Of a stretch of 64,000 nucleotides of DNA, positions 45,376-58,852 are shown piece by piece. A program made the position numbers and the translations under genes. Positions within the stretch are counted from its first letter, which is position 1. Each line of letters begins with the position of its first letter. This DNA comes from Halocaridina rubra (lineage: Eukaryota > Arthropoda > Malacostraca > Decapoda > Atyidae): positions 112,001 to 176,000 of the forward strand of contig JAXCGZ010001902.1 of the NCBI GenBank assembly GCA_037179515.1. Direction: 5' to 3'. The notes beneath the pieces are model-generated. The model ran no database searches, was not told where the DNA came from, and was given only the letters and a program-made list of their open reading frames with translations.

Positions 45376-45886
45376 CAAAGGCATAACTTTAGATAATTCT
45401 GTTAATAGTTGAATCACTTGGACATTATAGTGAATGAATCCTGCACCATCACCTGAAATTTTAAGCTTTCCACTTTTATTAAGGTTTCCACTAGCAATGC
45501 CCGTGAAAATTATCATTTCAGTTTGCAAAAGAAATTAAGTGGAGTGATATAATCCAAGGAGCTATAGTAAATACTGTATGTGCACCATGTTTATACGCAG
45601 AAACATTTAAGCTATCCTAGGCAGAGTCCAGCTTCCTTCTGTGACTGGATAAGATTGAGTTTATTATGGTTCTTTTTAACTTTACTTGAAACCTAAGTGA
45701 AACAGCAGAGAATTCACAGTATTGCTAAATATGTATATTATTATTCATTTTAAAGTTATTATGACTATAGTGTCATTGAATATACTTTCTTTATATTTTT
45801 TCCATTGGGGGTGTATACATAAGGGAAAATTCAATTTCTAAGGAATGTGAAAATTTATAAAACAACTCTGGTGGTCAGTAAGTATG

Positions 45887-45888
<2 letters not shown>
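45376..45888 (+). other. Presumed start of the unc-119 3' UTR
   Basis: AT-rich sequence directly after the unc-119 stop, without a coding frame or a recognisable transposon. No AATAAA is present before the (AT)n array at 45889. The first clear AATAAA motifs outside repeats lie near 50.89 kb and 51.04 kb, so the transcript end cannot be set from sequence alone. Confidence 0.4.
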
Positions 45889-45985
<97 letters not shown>

Positions 45986-46018
45986 TGTGTGTGTGTGCAT
46001 GCGTGCGTGTATGTGTGT
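45889..46018. repeat. (AT)n array followed by (GT)n
   Basis: About 94 bp of (AT)n, then an imperfect GTGTGTGTGCATGCGTGCGT run. Confidence 0.95.
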
Positions 46019-46044
46019 GATATCAGAACAAGCAGAAAAAAATG

Positions 46045-47645
46045 CCCTCATTGAGCCTGAGTACCAAGAAAACTTTTGAGAAAGGGAAAAAATGAAAATA
46101 TAAATCTGCCATCCTCGGGCCTTGTCAGAAAGAAAACATAAAGAGAAACAGAGATGGGGAGTGTTGTGACTTGTCAGATGTGAAAGGATAGTAAGAGATG
46201 TGTAACTAATATCCAAGAATATTCGGTGTTGATGTAGGCATAGAAAAAAACCGTAACTGAAGGAAGACTTAACATTGAACAGTCCTTGACAGTCCTATTT
46301 AAGTCCAAAAGATCCTTCAGCTGTAGTACCACAACAGGCAGATGGTGCCATGGACCAACCTACTACATGGTGATAGATCAGCTTTACAAAAGGAGAATAG
46401 TTATAAATGTTAGGAAAGACCAAGAGAATTACTAAGTCTGAAAGTGGAATGAGAGATGCAGTCACTGCATCAACCAATCCGCGAGCTACAAATCTCCACG
46501 CAGTACCTGTGTGATGCTGCCGCATGGTGTGTGTTACATGAACTTGCCAATGGGGTAGGGATGCACCTCACCAACTCATCAGCACAGCAATGGAAGAAGT
46601 ACTGATTAAAAAGAAAGGGATGAAGTTTTTCAACTAAGAGGAAGAAAATCAAGATTAGAAGTAAGAGCATGATTGTTAATGAGTATGATGGCCTTAGATT
46701 CAATGTTATCAAGGTGATCAATGTAAGAAGAAGCTCCCTAGATGTAAGAGCAAGGACAGCTAAATCCTCTAAGGATTTTCAGTAATTGAGATGAAGTAAT
46801 GATGATAATGAAACCGGTCCTCTAATTTCTTAGAAGCTGCTTTAGCAGTATGAATTGTAATCCCTCCAAAACTGATTAGAGGCTCTATTTATAAAGTAAT
46901 AATACTGAGATTTTAAGTTTATCTTCGAAATAATAGGGCAATCAGGAGAAGAGATTAAGAAGATAGCCAAAATATAAGTCTTCTAGGCATTAAAGCATAC
47001 TGAATTTTGCGTGCAACCACTCAGATAATCTCTGTAAATCAGAGTTAAGAGTGGAAAAAAGAGCGATACAAGACTGATTTCGAGCACCAGACGAAGGTGG
47101 TGAAGAGAAGGCAGAGAGAGTATTGATAATAAAATTTTATGCAAAGACTTCTAGAATGAAGGTTTGGGGACTGGAGAAGATCACTGCCTAAGAGAGGAAA
47201 CAGAGTAGGTGAAAGAACAGAACCCTGTGGAACACAGCTTCTAAGTGGGAATGAGCTAGATGTCAACAACCACAGATGTAAAACAGAAAGGAAACTGGAA
47301 ATCAGAGAACATATAGACAAGAAGTAAAGCCATAAACAGGAAGTTTGGATAAATTCTTGTGCCATAACCCATCAAAAGCCTCGGAGATATCAAGGGATCC
47401 ACAGAGTATTGCCCATAGTGCTTCAAAGAAGGGAACAACACGTGAGTGAGATAGGAGAGGAGTTCATGAGTGGATCTTGCCTTGCAGAAGCCATACTGAT
47501 ATTGTACATCGGTACTAGCGGGAATTTCTCTTAATGTCCTCTTGATGAAGTTCAGCACAAGAGTCTGTATCTGTTGGCCTTGCCAAGCTGGCAGCTGCAT
47601 CACTGCAATGCCTCGGCTCATTTATTGCAGCTGATCCAAGGTTTC
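46045..47645 (-). mobile_element. LINE family C (Jockey-like), degraded
   Basis: The minus strand, in broken frames, shows an RT with YQYGFCKARSTHELLSYLTH, a decayed ISKAFDRVWH equivalent, CVPQGSVLSPTLFPLL and the C-terminal block CSDELVRCIP-like/AASHRYCVEICSSRIG. A 3' UTR follows (TCTGATAAGTCACAACACTC on the minus strand, 46160-46180), also present at 56390-56630 and 61305-61490. Confidence 0.75.
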
Positions 47646-47909
47646 TTGACAAAGAAAGGCTTTTAACTTAATTGCCAGGCTTTCTAATCTCTAGGACATA
47701 GCTCTTTTTGACTTTTGGTTGTTCCCAGACGTGAAGATGCCACTGAAAGGTTCCTGCTTTGAAAGTTGAGAGGACATTATGAGTGCATGGATTGCTTGGC
47801 TAAAAGTGTGGAGGCACAAGAGGATACTTTAAAGAGGTACTAATAATTGTACTCTACCAAGCATGTAATTTGTTTCCCAGCCTAAGATGACAAACTCCAG
47901 ACCCCGCAC

Positions 47910-48434
<525 letters not shown>

Positions 48435-48552
48435 TGTTTATGATGCTATTTCACGAGACACACGTTAATTTTGTAAATGTGAATGATTATGGCTACGAAA
48501 GGAAATTGAAAGAAATTTTGAGATCCTTAGTACTTTCAAGTGTATTACTTAT

Positions 48553-48613
48553 CTTCAGTGGAATGTTTGTAACTAGGTTGTTCGTCACAACCGAGTTACA
48601 AACATTCACAGAT
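48553..48613. repeat. Inverted repeat (hairpin)
   Basis: Arms GAATGTTTGTAACTAGGTTG (48561-48580) and CAACCGAGTTACAAACATTC (48588-48607), one mismatch, 7-base loop. The outer sequences TTATCTTCAGTG and CACAGATAAG extend the symmetry. Confidence 0.85.
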
Positions 48614-48859
48614 AAGAACATATACCTACCCATTTTCAACCCATGTATTAATGTATGTATTACTGTACTGTAATGTACTTTTTTATTACATTATTATTGC
48701 CATTCAGAATACATTAATGCTGTATACTTTATATTTTATGTTTTATGTAGTAGTTAAGTGTCTTTAGTCTAATTACTGTACAAAACTGCATATGTATGTA
48801 CTGTTCAGTACTTTTTGTTTGCCTAAACACAACTTACAATTCTACATATGAAAGGATTT

Positions 48860-49029
<170 letters not shown>

Positions 49030-49056
<27 letters not shown>

Positions 49057-50195
49057 TGGTAAAGTTCCATATGATCCAAACTCCCTGTCCTTTGGTTGGC
49101 TCCATTGCCATACTCAGTGATACTTTTCATATTTGTCCTTAAAACTATGAATTGAGTTAGCATTAACTACCTCCTCGCTTAGCGAATTCCATTCATTAAT
49201 TACTAATTAATTACATTTTGCAAAGAAGTTTTCTTACGAAGCTTCAGACTATGACCTCTAGTTCTAGAGCCAACCATATAAAATTTTTGATCCCTATCCA
49301 CTGTGAAAACCATGAAGGAATTTAAAAACCGTCACCATATACCCCCTCATTTTTCTAGCTTTGAGTGATGGTAAGTTTAATTCTCTCAGCCTCTCCTCAT
49401 AACTGAGATTGCATATTTCAGGCACCAATTTTGTGGCATGTCTTTGAACTTTTCCCAGCTTATTTATGTGCATTTTCAAAAGCGGATTCTAAGAGGGGGC
49501 TGCATATTCACACTTTCCCTCACATATATTTCTGAGCATTTCTTTGTCCATGTGTATGAAGACTACCGTTACATTTGCTAAGAAAGCATATGCTGCCCTT
49601 ACTATGCCATTTATATGCAGTTCCAGAGACATATCTGCCATTACGTTTTCTCCTAGATCTCTCTCATTCTCCGTCTCTTGAACCTCTGCTTCTTCAGTTG
49701 AATATCCAAGCTTGGGCCTTCTCGCAGTTGTACCCATTCTCATTTCCTTACATTTTGAAGTACTGAAATTCATTAGCCACTTTTCTGGCCACTCATAATA
49801 TTTGCATCATCTCTAAATATATTCAAGAATTTACAGACTCTGGTAGGTAATTTACGTGTACAAGGAACAAATGTGACCCTAAAACTGAACACTGAGGAAC
49901 CCCACTACTAACCTTTCTCCATTCAGAAACTGTTTACTCTAACCCTCTGTTCCCTTCCTTCTAAATAAGTTTTTATCCATTCCAAGATATTTCCACCTAT
50001 TTTTGCCATTACTTGCAGTTTCTTAATAAGGCTCCCATGTGGGACTGTATCAAATGCCTTTTGATAATCTTGGAATATGCAATCCGCCCACCCCTCTCTT
50101 GCCTGTAAGATCCGGCTTCCTTAATCATAAAATTCTAATAAGTATGTTACTGATGATCTGCCTTCTCTGAACCCATGTGTGTGTGTGTGTATACT
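49030..50195 (-). mobile_element. LINE family A, RT to 3' end, degraded
   Basis: The minus strand encodes, with frameshifts, FREGRSSVTYLLEF, QKAFDTVPHGSLIKKLQVMA (RT motif with the first catalytic-block Asp) and NILEWIKTYLEGREQRVR. It continues NFSTSKCKEMRMGTTARRPK, LELHINGIVRAAYAFLANVT and RHATKLVPEICNLSYEERLR. The ADD block is damaged. Confidence 0.8.
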
Positions 50196-53040
50196 TTCTT
50201 TCAAAACTTGCAAGTTTCCCATAGGCTATAAAGGTGGGTTTCTAATGCCTCCAAATAGTTAGCAGTATAGTATTATTTTTTTTTTATTTAAATTTACAAG
50301 CTCCGTAATATATGCAAACTCTGATGCATTCATTAAAGAGTGTCAGTTTTGTATTGTTTATTATTGAAAATATGAATGGTTTTCTTTGTTTTATTTATAG
50401 TATTCTTAGCATTTGTGATTTAGGATACATCATTATTTTCAAGTTGGTTGGAATCAAACTTATTCTTCTAACTTTGTATTGATTTTCGACACAATTATTT
50501 TAAATGGCAGTTTATACTACGTTCATGCAGCTTTGATTAAATTAAAATGTGTACCAAGAAAGATACAACAAGGATGTACTGTATAATATAGTCTGTCTGT
50601 TCTATTTAGAGCTGTGAGTTGTCTAATTTCCTCCTCATGCAGCACTGCAGTAAGTTGATATTGTTAATTTCACTGGTCCACATTATATTCAAATACTGTA
50701 CCTCCCTGTTGCGTAAAATTCACTTAGATGTATTAAATACTAACATTGTTTTTAATGCTGACTTTATTGCATATCTTTTGTAATTTATTCACAGATGTAA
50801 ATGATTTTGTTCGTATACATATGCTTTTCTTGGTTCATTTTACTTATTTTGCGTAAAATCATTTCATAGATATATTCATACTTTTAACCATAAGGAAATA
50901 AAGCAGCATTTAAGAAGGCAATAATACAAATTAAATTCTAATGCAGGGTATATATTCCGGCATACAAGACAAGCCTTAAACTTTATTATAATTAAACTTA
51001 CACTTGTGTTTATATATATAGAAGTCTTGTATAGAAATAAAGCTTCAACACCCTGTGCATATGAGTTCTCTGTAAGAGATCGAGCACATTGTCAGACACT
51101 AAGTTTATTTATAAACTTATGTTTCTAGGGTAATATTTTTACTGATATTTTGTTAGTTTAGAACAGCACACATATAGTATCATAGACTTAATTAACATTA
51201 TGTAAATCCTTAAAATAGTAATATATATAAAATTTAAGGGTTAGTCTCTTTGAGCTACTGTAGTAAAATACTTTTCTTTTCCTTTGCATAATAGGGTAAC
51301 TTCTAACTTTTAATTTAATGACAAAGGGCTGATAACAATGTCAAGATTTTACTCTTGTCAAGAGTAGTTAATCCTACTGTGGCCAACTATTGACCTTCCG
51401 CAGTAAGGACTTATGTATAATAAATAGATAATACAAGGGCAGAAAAATCTCCCGTTGCTTTAAGAGTTAACCATTTTCTATGGAGAATATCCATTTTAAA
51501 AGAACAGTTTTAGGCTTGTCTTATAGGCCAGAAAATGCGGTGATTTAAAGTAGAATATTTTGAGGAGCATTTCTATTGCTAGACATTTTTAAAGAACACT
51601 ATATGGTGTTAATACAGTGAATTATAAGCTCTGTCAAAAAATAAAGATGGCACTTATGCAATAAGTAATTTTGGAATCAGAGTTTGGTTCCCTATTGAAA
51701 AAAATTATATTCATCTTACTTTTCTCAGAAAAAAACTTAAATTATCCTTAATTTAAATATAATGATAAACATACCTAAGAAAAATATCATACACGTGATT
51801 TGATAAACCAAGATATATATATGCAATGAAATATTAAAATATAAACGTTTGCCTTGACAGGCTGAGTGCTAGCAAACAGGTTGGAATGTATACAAATGAA
51901 TAAATTAGGAAGCACTCGTAATGACTCAGTGAGCTATAGTTTTTTCTTATATGTGATATACTTGCTACTGTACAGTATTTAAGCATATTTCTTAAGGTAA
52001 TTTGATACTGAATGTGAACTCGTGTAAAAAAAAATAATATAAATGATTCTCATTCTAAGTTGCACATCACCTTAGCAGTATAGTCTGTAGACACCTGCTA
52101 CTATATAATCTTTTGGATAAAGTAAAATTGAATGCTTGGTGCTTCTTTGACAGATGCCTTGCTTCATGTGGTTAGAAGCGAATCTCACCGCCAGACATCC
52201 CCAGGTTAGGTACTTCTCACATCCAAATATTCTTATTTATATGATAGTAGGCTTTTTTTGTGTACTTATTACTTATAGAATATTCTTTAAAGGTGTTGTT
52301 AACCTACCTCATAAGTTATTTACCTAGTAACGTTTATTTATTATTTTTAAATAGAATTTTATTCTTGTGCTTTCTGTGCTTAATTTTATCTAACTGGAAT
52401 AATAAGTCTTCTAATCAGTTCTTTGGTAGTACATGCGATAGAATATAAAGTTATTATACAAGGTTAAACACAAACTGCACCCTGGAAATGAGAATTACTT
52501 TCCAAGCCTGTGAAAATATGTAATAATACTATTTGCAAAAGTAAAAAAAATATGAAAACTAAATGACATGAAATATAAAATAAACTGTGAGAAAGCTTTC
52601 ATGAACTTTATTTTCAGCATTGTAGATCCTATTCTTGCAAACCAGCCCTATTTAAAATCGGTTTCAACTGCTTTTCAACATACTATATTTGATATTTTAT
52701 TTGTATAATATGATACCAAGATCTGAATATGTAGAGCTTGCATCTCTTTAAACAGAGAAACTATAAATTGGGGTCATATACAAGTTAATACACACAACCC
52801 TTTATTTTATGGACACTGGAAACAACGGACAGTCTGGAGCAGCAGATATAGTATTTATCAAGATCCAGTGTTACATGAGAGAGAGAGAGAGAGAATGAAA
52901 TGCAATATAAGCTACCATCAGTTCAGTGTATCACAATAATAACAGTAATGCAAATAATAATCGTAATAATGATGATAATACAGTAATATGTGTTTGAGAG
53001 AGAGAAAGAAATTAAAAGGATTTTAGATTAATGCTTGCAA
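50196..53040. other. AT-rich intergenic DNA
   Basis: No transposon or gene recognised except the 51-nt exon-like island at 52153. AATAAA strings at about 50886 and 51036 and a GAGAGAGA run at 52879-52894 were noted. Confidence 0.4.
52153..52203 (+). CDS. Candidate internal exon of an unidentified gene
   Basis: A 51-nt island of higher GC sits in AT-rich DNA between a good acceptor (TTCTTTGACAG) and a possible donor (CAG|GTTAGG). All plus-strand frames are readable: phase 0 gives MPCFMWLEANLTARHPQ and phase 1 gives DALLHVVRSESHRQTSP. It is symmetric (51 = 17 codons), as many cassette exons are. I do not recognise the protein. It could be chance. Confidence 0.22.
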
Positions 53041-53117
53041 TGTGTCTCAATAATAATAATACTAATAATAATATTAATAATAATTATAATAATAATTATA
53101 ATAATAATAATAATAAT
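53041..53117. repeat. (AAT)n microsatellite
   Basis: Imperfect AAT/ATA trinucleotide repeat. Confidence 0.9.
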
Positions 53118-53211
53118 CAAGCCTCCATATATACTAGTTTTCTACGACGAACTTATTAAAGAAAAGCATTAATGGGTACTTTTAAAATTAACTGAATATT
53201 CTCTCTCTCTC

Positions 53212-54655
53212 TCACCGGAGTCAGGGGAGATTCCAAGATGCTGGAAAGAAACGAACGTGATACCAATCTACAAAAAGGGAAGGAGGGTTACGGCTCTAAA
53301 CTATAGACCTGTTTCCTTGACCAGTATAGTTTGCAAAGTTATGGAGAAACTACTAAGGAAACATATCTCTCTTCACTTGGAATCCTTCAACTTTTTGTCA
53401 GAGACAACATGGCTACAGAGAAGATAGATCAGCAGTAAAAAACTTATTAGAATTTTATGATGAGGTAAGCCGAATCTTACAGGGAAGAGAGGACTGGGCA
53501 GATTGCATATTCCTAGACTTCCAGAAAGTACTTGACACTGTCCCACACGGGAGACTTATTAAGAGGCTGCAAGCAATGGCTAGAATAGGTGGAAATGTCT
53601 TGAAATAGATAAAAACATACTTAGAAGGAAGGAAACAGAGGGTTAGAGTAAGACACTCAGTATCTGAATGGAGAAGAGTTAGAAAAGGAGTTCCACAGGA
53701 TTCAGTTTTCGTACCACATTTGTTCCTTGTATATGTAAATGACCTACCAGAGTCTGTAAATTCATTCATGAATATATTTGCAGATGATGCAAAGATTGTG
53801 AGGAAAGAAAGAAACGAGAACAATGGTAGAGAACTTCAGGAAGACCTAAATAGTCTGCATGAGTGGTCAGAAAAGTGGCTAACGAAATTCAATAATTCAA
53901 TATGTAAGGTAATGAGAATGGGCACAAGTGCAAGAAGGCCCAAGCTTGACTACTCGGTGGCAGGAGTAGAACTTCAAGAGACAGAGAATGAGAGAGATCT
54001 AGGAGTAAGCATACTGGCCGATTTGTCTTCAGAAATGAACATAAATGGCATAGTAAGGGCAGCATATACTTTCTTAGCAAATGTAAGGGTAGCCCTCAGG
54101 CACATGGACAAGGAAATGTTCAGAAATACTTATGTAACCTATGTGAGGCCAAAGCTTGAATATGCAGCCCCATTTTGGAATCCGCACTTGAAAAAGCACG
54201 TAGTTAAGCTGCAAAAAGCTCAAAGACATGCCATGAAACTCGTGCCAGAAATACGCAATCTCAGTTATGATGACAAGCTGAGGGAATTAGATTTACCACC
54301 ACTCGAAGCTGGAAGATTGAGGGGGGGACATGGTGACAGTTTTAAAATTCCTTCGTAGTTACGACAGAGTGGATGGGGATCGATATTCTGATATGGCTGG
54401 CACTAGAACTAGAGGTCATAGTTGGAAGCTTCGCAAGAAAACTTCTTTGCAAGATGTAAGGAATTACTTTTTTAGTGTGAGAGTAGTTGATAATTGGAAT
54501 TGGCTAAGTGAGGAGGTAGTTAATGCTAACTCAGTCCATAGTTTTAAGGACAAGTATGATAAGTATCATTAAGTACAAAATGGAAACCGACCAGGAGACG
54601 GGAAGTTACGAGCTTGGGGATCTTTCCTGTAAACACAATTAGGTAACTGCACACA
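53212..54655 (+). mobile_element. LINE family A, best-preserved RT copy
   Basis: Begins inside the RT (SGEIPRCWKETNVIPIYKKG, ALNYRPVSLTSIVCKVMEKL), frameshifted to about 53720. A 212-codon frame then carries VYVNDLPESVNSFMNIFADD, RT motif FADD intact. It continues NSLHEWSEKWLTKFNNSICK and FWNPHLKKHVVKLQKAQRHA, then in another frame to VHSFKDKYDKYH. It ends ACACAATTAGGTAACTGCAC. It is 5' truncated next to a (CT)n run. Confidence 0.87.
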
Positions 54656-55395
54656 TAAAAGTAGCAAATAAAATTCAGTATTTCTAAATGTAAGGTCATG
54701 AGAATGGGTACAAGTGCTAGAAAGCCCAAGCTTGAATACTCACTAGCAGGAGTAGAACTTCAAGAGACGGAGAAAGAGGGAGATCTAGAAGTAAACATAC
54801 TGACAGTTTTGTCTCCGGAAATGACTATAAATGGCATAGTAAAAGGCAGTATATGCTATCTTAGCAAATATAAGGTAACCTTCAGACACATGGACAAGGA
54901 AATGTCAAGAAGTATTTATGTAACCACCGTGAGACCAGAGCTTGAATATTACAGTCCCCTTCTGGAATCCACACTTGAAAAAGCACATAATTAAGTTGGT
55001 GCCAGAAATATGCAAACTCAGTTATAAGGAGAGGCTGAGGGAATTCAACTTACCATCACTCAAAGGTAGAAGAATTAGGGAGGATATGGTAACGGTTTTT
55101 AAATTCCTTCATGATTATGACAGAGTAGACAGGGAGGCTAGCACTAGAACTAGAGGTCATAATTTGAAGCTTCGTAAGAAAACTTCTTTGCTGGATGTAA
55201 GGAAGTACTTTTTTTTTTTTTAAAGTGTAGGAGTCATAGATGATTGGAATTTTCTAAGCAAGGAGGTAGTTAATTCTAACTCAATGCATAGTTTTAAGGA
55301 CACTTGTGATATGTACCACTGGAAACAAAAATAGATCCAACCAGGAGATGGGAGTTACGACCATGGGGCTCTTTCCAGTAAGTACAGTTTGGTAA
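54656..55395 (+). mobile_element. LINE family A, second adjacent copy
   Basis: Tandem after the previous copy. Encodes MRMGTSARKPKLEYSLAGVE, FRHMDKEMSRSIYVTTVRPE, then LKLRKKTSLLDVRKYFF. Has small deletions relative to its neighbour and a T12 run at 55210. Confidence 0.78.
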
Positions 55396-55404
55396 TTACA
55401 CACA

Positions 55405-55605
55405 GGTTGAATGAAATAAATATTTCTAAACACTTCCATGTCAATGTGTCTGAAGGTTACCTTTACATTTGCTAAGACAGCATATGCTCCTTTTAAAATG
55501 TCATTTATATGCATTTATAGAGGCAACTATGCCAGCTTGATTTACTCCTAGATCTCTCTCATTCTCCATCTTTTCAATTTCTGCTCATGCTATTGAATTT
55601 GAGTA
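55405..55605 (-). mobile_element. LINE family A, inverted fragment
   Basis: The minus strand encodes MHINDILKGAYAVLANVKVT and FRHIDMEVFRNIYF. It is inverted relative to the copy immediately left. Confidence 0.7.
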
Positions 55606-56389
55606 GTGAACGTTATAGGAATTGGGGATCCGTTAAAAAGAATGTACCCAGAAATTCAACTTTGTTACGCCGTTATAAAGGCAGACCTCCTTGTCATTAC
55701 CAGAACCACCACCACTTATACTAATCAAACTTTATTTACTTATTGTGGTGATCTGTTTAAAATCCAGGTTTGTGATATTTATTTTACTTACCAGAAAAAT
55801 GATGAAACTTATGTATTGGAAGAGACATGATGGCGGAAAGGTTATGCCCCTCCAGCTTTTCATAGGGTTGCGTTCCGGCTCATGAATTTTCTGGTATATT
55901 TATACGATTATAATCATCTCTCTTTGTAAGTGAAATTTATTTTTTTTATTAAAATTTTGGATATGTTTTGAACGAATCTGGCCATCAAAAGCATCGGAAA
56001 TTATTTCTAACCTATTCAAACATAACCTATCTTAACCTAAATTATCTAATTCCATCCCATCCTAACCTAACCTGAAAATGAGTGATTTACTTCGATTTCA
56101 AAGGTCAAAGGTCACTCCTGTTTTCTGTATTAGGTAATGAGGGTCAGGATTGGGATGCTGAGAATCCCTCCTTATCGTATTTGTCTTTTGCTGAGAAAAG
56201 AGACAATGTTAGGCAGGATATAGTGACGCTGTTATATTTATTGTTGTTATGATTGTGGCCACTTTGTTAGCTTCAGAAAACTTTGGGTTCATCTTGCATA
56301 ACCAGGCTATGATAATTTAAAATTTTTGCTTTACCAATTTAAGTAGTCTAGCCCATGTCACCAGCTGCCCGTTTTGATACCACAGCAGA
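55606..56389. other. Intergenic, no feature seen
   Basis: A 74-codon frame at 55606-55830 matches no family I know. AACCTAACCT-type strings occur at 56020-56075. Confidence 0.3.
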
Positions 56390-56630
56390 ATGGTCTTTTG
56401 GACTTAAATAGGACCGTTCAGGACAGTTCGATGTTAAGTCTTCCTTCAGTTACGGTTGTTTTTCTATGCCTACATCAATACCGAATATTCTTGGACATTT
56501 GTTGCACTTCTCTTATAGCCCTTCACATCTGATAAGTCACAACACTCACCATCTCATTTTCTCTACTTTTTGTTTTCTTCGTGCCCAGGCCCAGTGAGGG
56601 CATATTTTTTTTTCCATCTGGTTAACAATC
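56390..56630 (+). mobile_element. LINE family C, 3' end
   Basis: Matches, in reverse orientation, the segment at 46045-46310 (TTTTGGACTTAAATAGGACC, CAATACCGAATATTCTTGGA, TCTGATAAGTCACAACACTC). Confidence 0.65.
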
Positions 56631-56989
56631 ATATAAAAAAATTAGTTAAAACATCAAAATCATTTGAAAACCTAAAATTTCACTGTTTAATCTTCGTTTT
56701 ATGCACCTTTCCATAACTCGTATTTATACCTCATCCAATAGTAATTCTTTGGTATATTCTCTATGTCAAACTCAGGTCATCCACGCCTGGAAAATTTTTA
56801 CTTTGGTAAAAATCACTTAAATACATTTCTAGTCAATAATTAAAAATGAGAAAAAACCCAATAAGTTTATGGCCAAAATTTAAAAACTCAGCAAAGCCAC
56901 AAGGGGGCTGTTGTTTACTCATATGACGACAGACACCACTCAGTTCCCAAGTGACTTTCGTGAATCCGCAGATGACTTGAGATTGGCAG

Positions 56990-57790
56990 GTTCAGGGTAG
57001 CGGGGCAGGCAGTCTAGAGAAACTTATGAATGGCCCCCTACAGTACTCAGCAACTTCTCAACATGTGTCTTAAACACATTCACACTAGTAGCAGACACTG
57101 ACTCTTCTGGTAAACCAATTTCATGCAGTTACTATTTTCTGCGAGGAAAAGAATTTCCCGCATTCCAGCTTGCTTCTAGTTTTAAATAGTTTTCTGTTGT
57201 GTCCTTTTTACTGGTAATATTCAAAATGAAAAATTAGTCAAGTCTTCTCTTAATTTCCTACACTCAAGTGTTATGAGTCTTACTTTCACAAGTAGTTTTG
57301 CATAACTCAACCCTCCAAAGCCAGTCACCATCCTTAGGACTCTCCTTTGCAGATTCTCTATCAAGTCAATATCCCATTGCAAATATGGTCTCCAGACCTG
57401 ATTGCAGTAATCTAAATTCTGTCCCACCCGTGACTTGTACATCTTCATTATAGATTCGGTGTCCTTACTTTTGAAATTTCTCTTTATAATTCCTTAGATT
57501 CTGTTAGCCTTACTAACCATCATATGCAATGTTGACTTGACTTGAGAGAATGGTGCATGATGACTCCCAAATCTTACTTCTCTTCAAGTGATCTAATTCA
57601 GGTTCCATTTAAGAAGTAGTTGTATTGTTGATTTATAAAACCCGGATGTTTGTATCCACACTTGTTCTCTTTGAAGGCCTTCTGCCAGTCCTCCAACCAT
57701 TTGGTCAGTTTGTCTAAGTCATCCTATACTGTAGACACATCTGTCACAGAAAGAGACTTGATGGGCTGCACAGAGACTCAGATTTTTTTT
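56990..57790 (-). mobile_element. LINE family D, RT C-terminal part
   Basis: The minus strand encodes DDLDKLTKWLEDWQKAF, MKMYKSRVGQNLDYCNQVWR, LQRRVLRMVTGFGGLSYAKL and LPEESVSATSVNVFKTHVEK, then LLSTVG. It is a CR1/Jockey-type LINE different from families A-C, frameshifted. Confidence 0.75.
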
Positions 57791-58345
57791 TTCTTATGAG
57801 TGTGACACCGGGACAGGCAAGAAAACTGCCCTCATCAGGCCCATGCACAAAAATACATTGAGATGAAGAAAAAGTTGAAGCTTATTGACAAGGCAGAAAT
57901 AAGAGTGATACACAATAAGAAAAGGACAGGCTGAAAAAATAGGCAAAAGTGATGAAGACCTAGGGATATGGCAGGATTAGGCTCTTAGATAACGATAGAT
58001 CTGCCTTTTAAAGGCAGTTAGGTCATAAAAATTAAGAAAGACAGAAGGAGGAAGTGAGTTCCAGAGTCTGAATGTGGAACGGAAGAAGCATTCACTGCTC
58101 TGACCAATCCGCAAGATGCAAATATCTTCTCAGTACCTGTGAGACGAGGCCACTCGGCAAGTGTTACATGGATTCGGTAGGGGAGGAGAGATGCTACTCG
58201 GCAACTCATCATAGCAACGATGAAAGTAGTAACAATAGAAAAGAATAGGGATGATACCTTATGACGAAGAGAAAGAGAATCCTCATGAGAAGTAAGAGAA
58301 GGGTCATATACAAGTCTGATTGCCTTATAATATTTCTTCCTCAAA
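57791..58345 (-). mobile_element. LINE family C, C-terminal part and 3' UTR
   Basis: The minus strand encodes KAIRLVYDPSLTSHEDSLSL and RHKVSSLFFSIVTTF, the block before the C-terminus. The 3' region contains GGGCCTGATGAGGGCAGTTT and ends CCCGGTGTCACACTC. Confidence 0.72.
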
Positions 58346-58786
58346 ATGTGTTTTCTGTATTTTTCAGGCTGGATGAAAGTTTTGTACAGCAGAATTGGTA
58401 TACTGTAATGAGCCTGTCAGTAAGGAGAGTCATTTCTATAGCTATCAGTGTATAGGACATTTGAAATAAAACTCCATCGCAGTCTGAATATGTCTTAGCA
58501 CAATCAGAAAATCCCTTATTTATATCTTTCTAACTTCGAATTACTCTCAGTATATAGTATAGCTAAAATAAGAAAGTTAAGACTTTTCAGGACATTATCT
58601 ATATGTGACATATTACTGAAGGTAGACTGAGCACAATAAATGCTCTCTTTTGTAGATAACTTAGGAAATGGACTAAGAAATAATTTAAATGTAATTTCTT
58701 TCTACCAAGAATTGACATTTTTAAAATGCTTGTTATCTTAAATGCTAAGCTTATGATACTGAAGTATCTTTTATTTTCTCTTTTAG

Positions 58787-58852
58787 AACTCTGTTGCCAA
58801 CAAAGTCAAGAAAGATTATGCTGTCTACAATGTTCTTCAGGCTTTTGTATAA
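58787..58852 (+). CDS. Candidate terminal exon of an unidentified gene
   Basis: A strong acceptor (TATTTTCTCTTTTAG) is followed by an open phase 0 frame, NSVANKVKKDYAVYNVLQAF then V-stop (TAA 58850-58852). The frame starts directly after the acceptor. It would join in phase 0 to the candidate exon at 52153-52203. An AATAAA occurs near 59417, which could serve as a poly(A) signal. Family unknown; the alternative phase 1 frame is Cys-rich and runs on to about 58935. Low confidence. Confidence 0.22.
   Translation, partial: NSVANKVKKDYAVYNVLQAFV

Noticed and set aside
47045..47621. Minus-strand frames as a possible membrane-protein gene
   Set aside because: CVPQGSVLSPTLF and YGFCKARSTHELLSYL are LINE reverse-transcriptase blocks; hydrophobicity is incidental.
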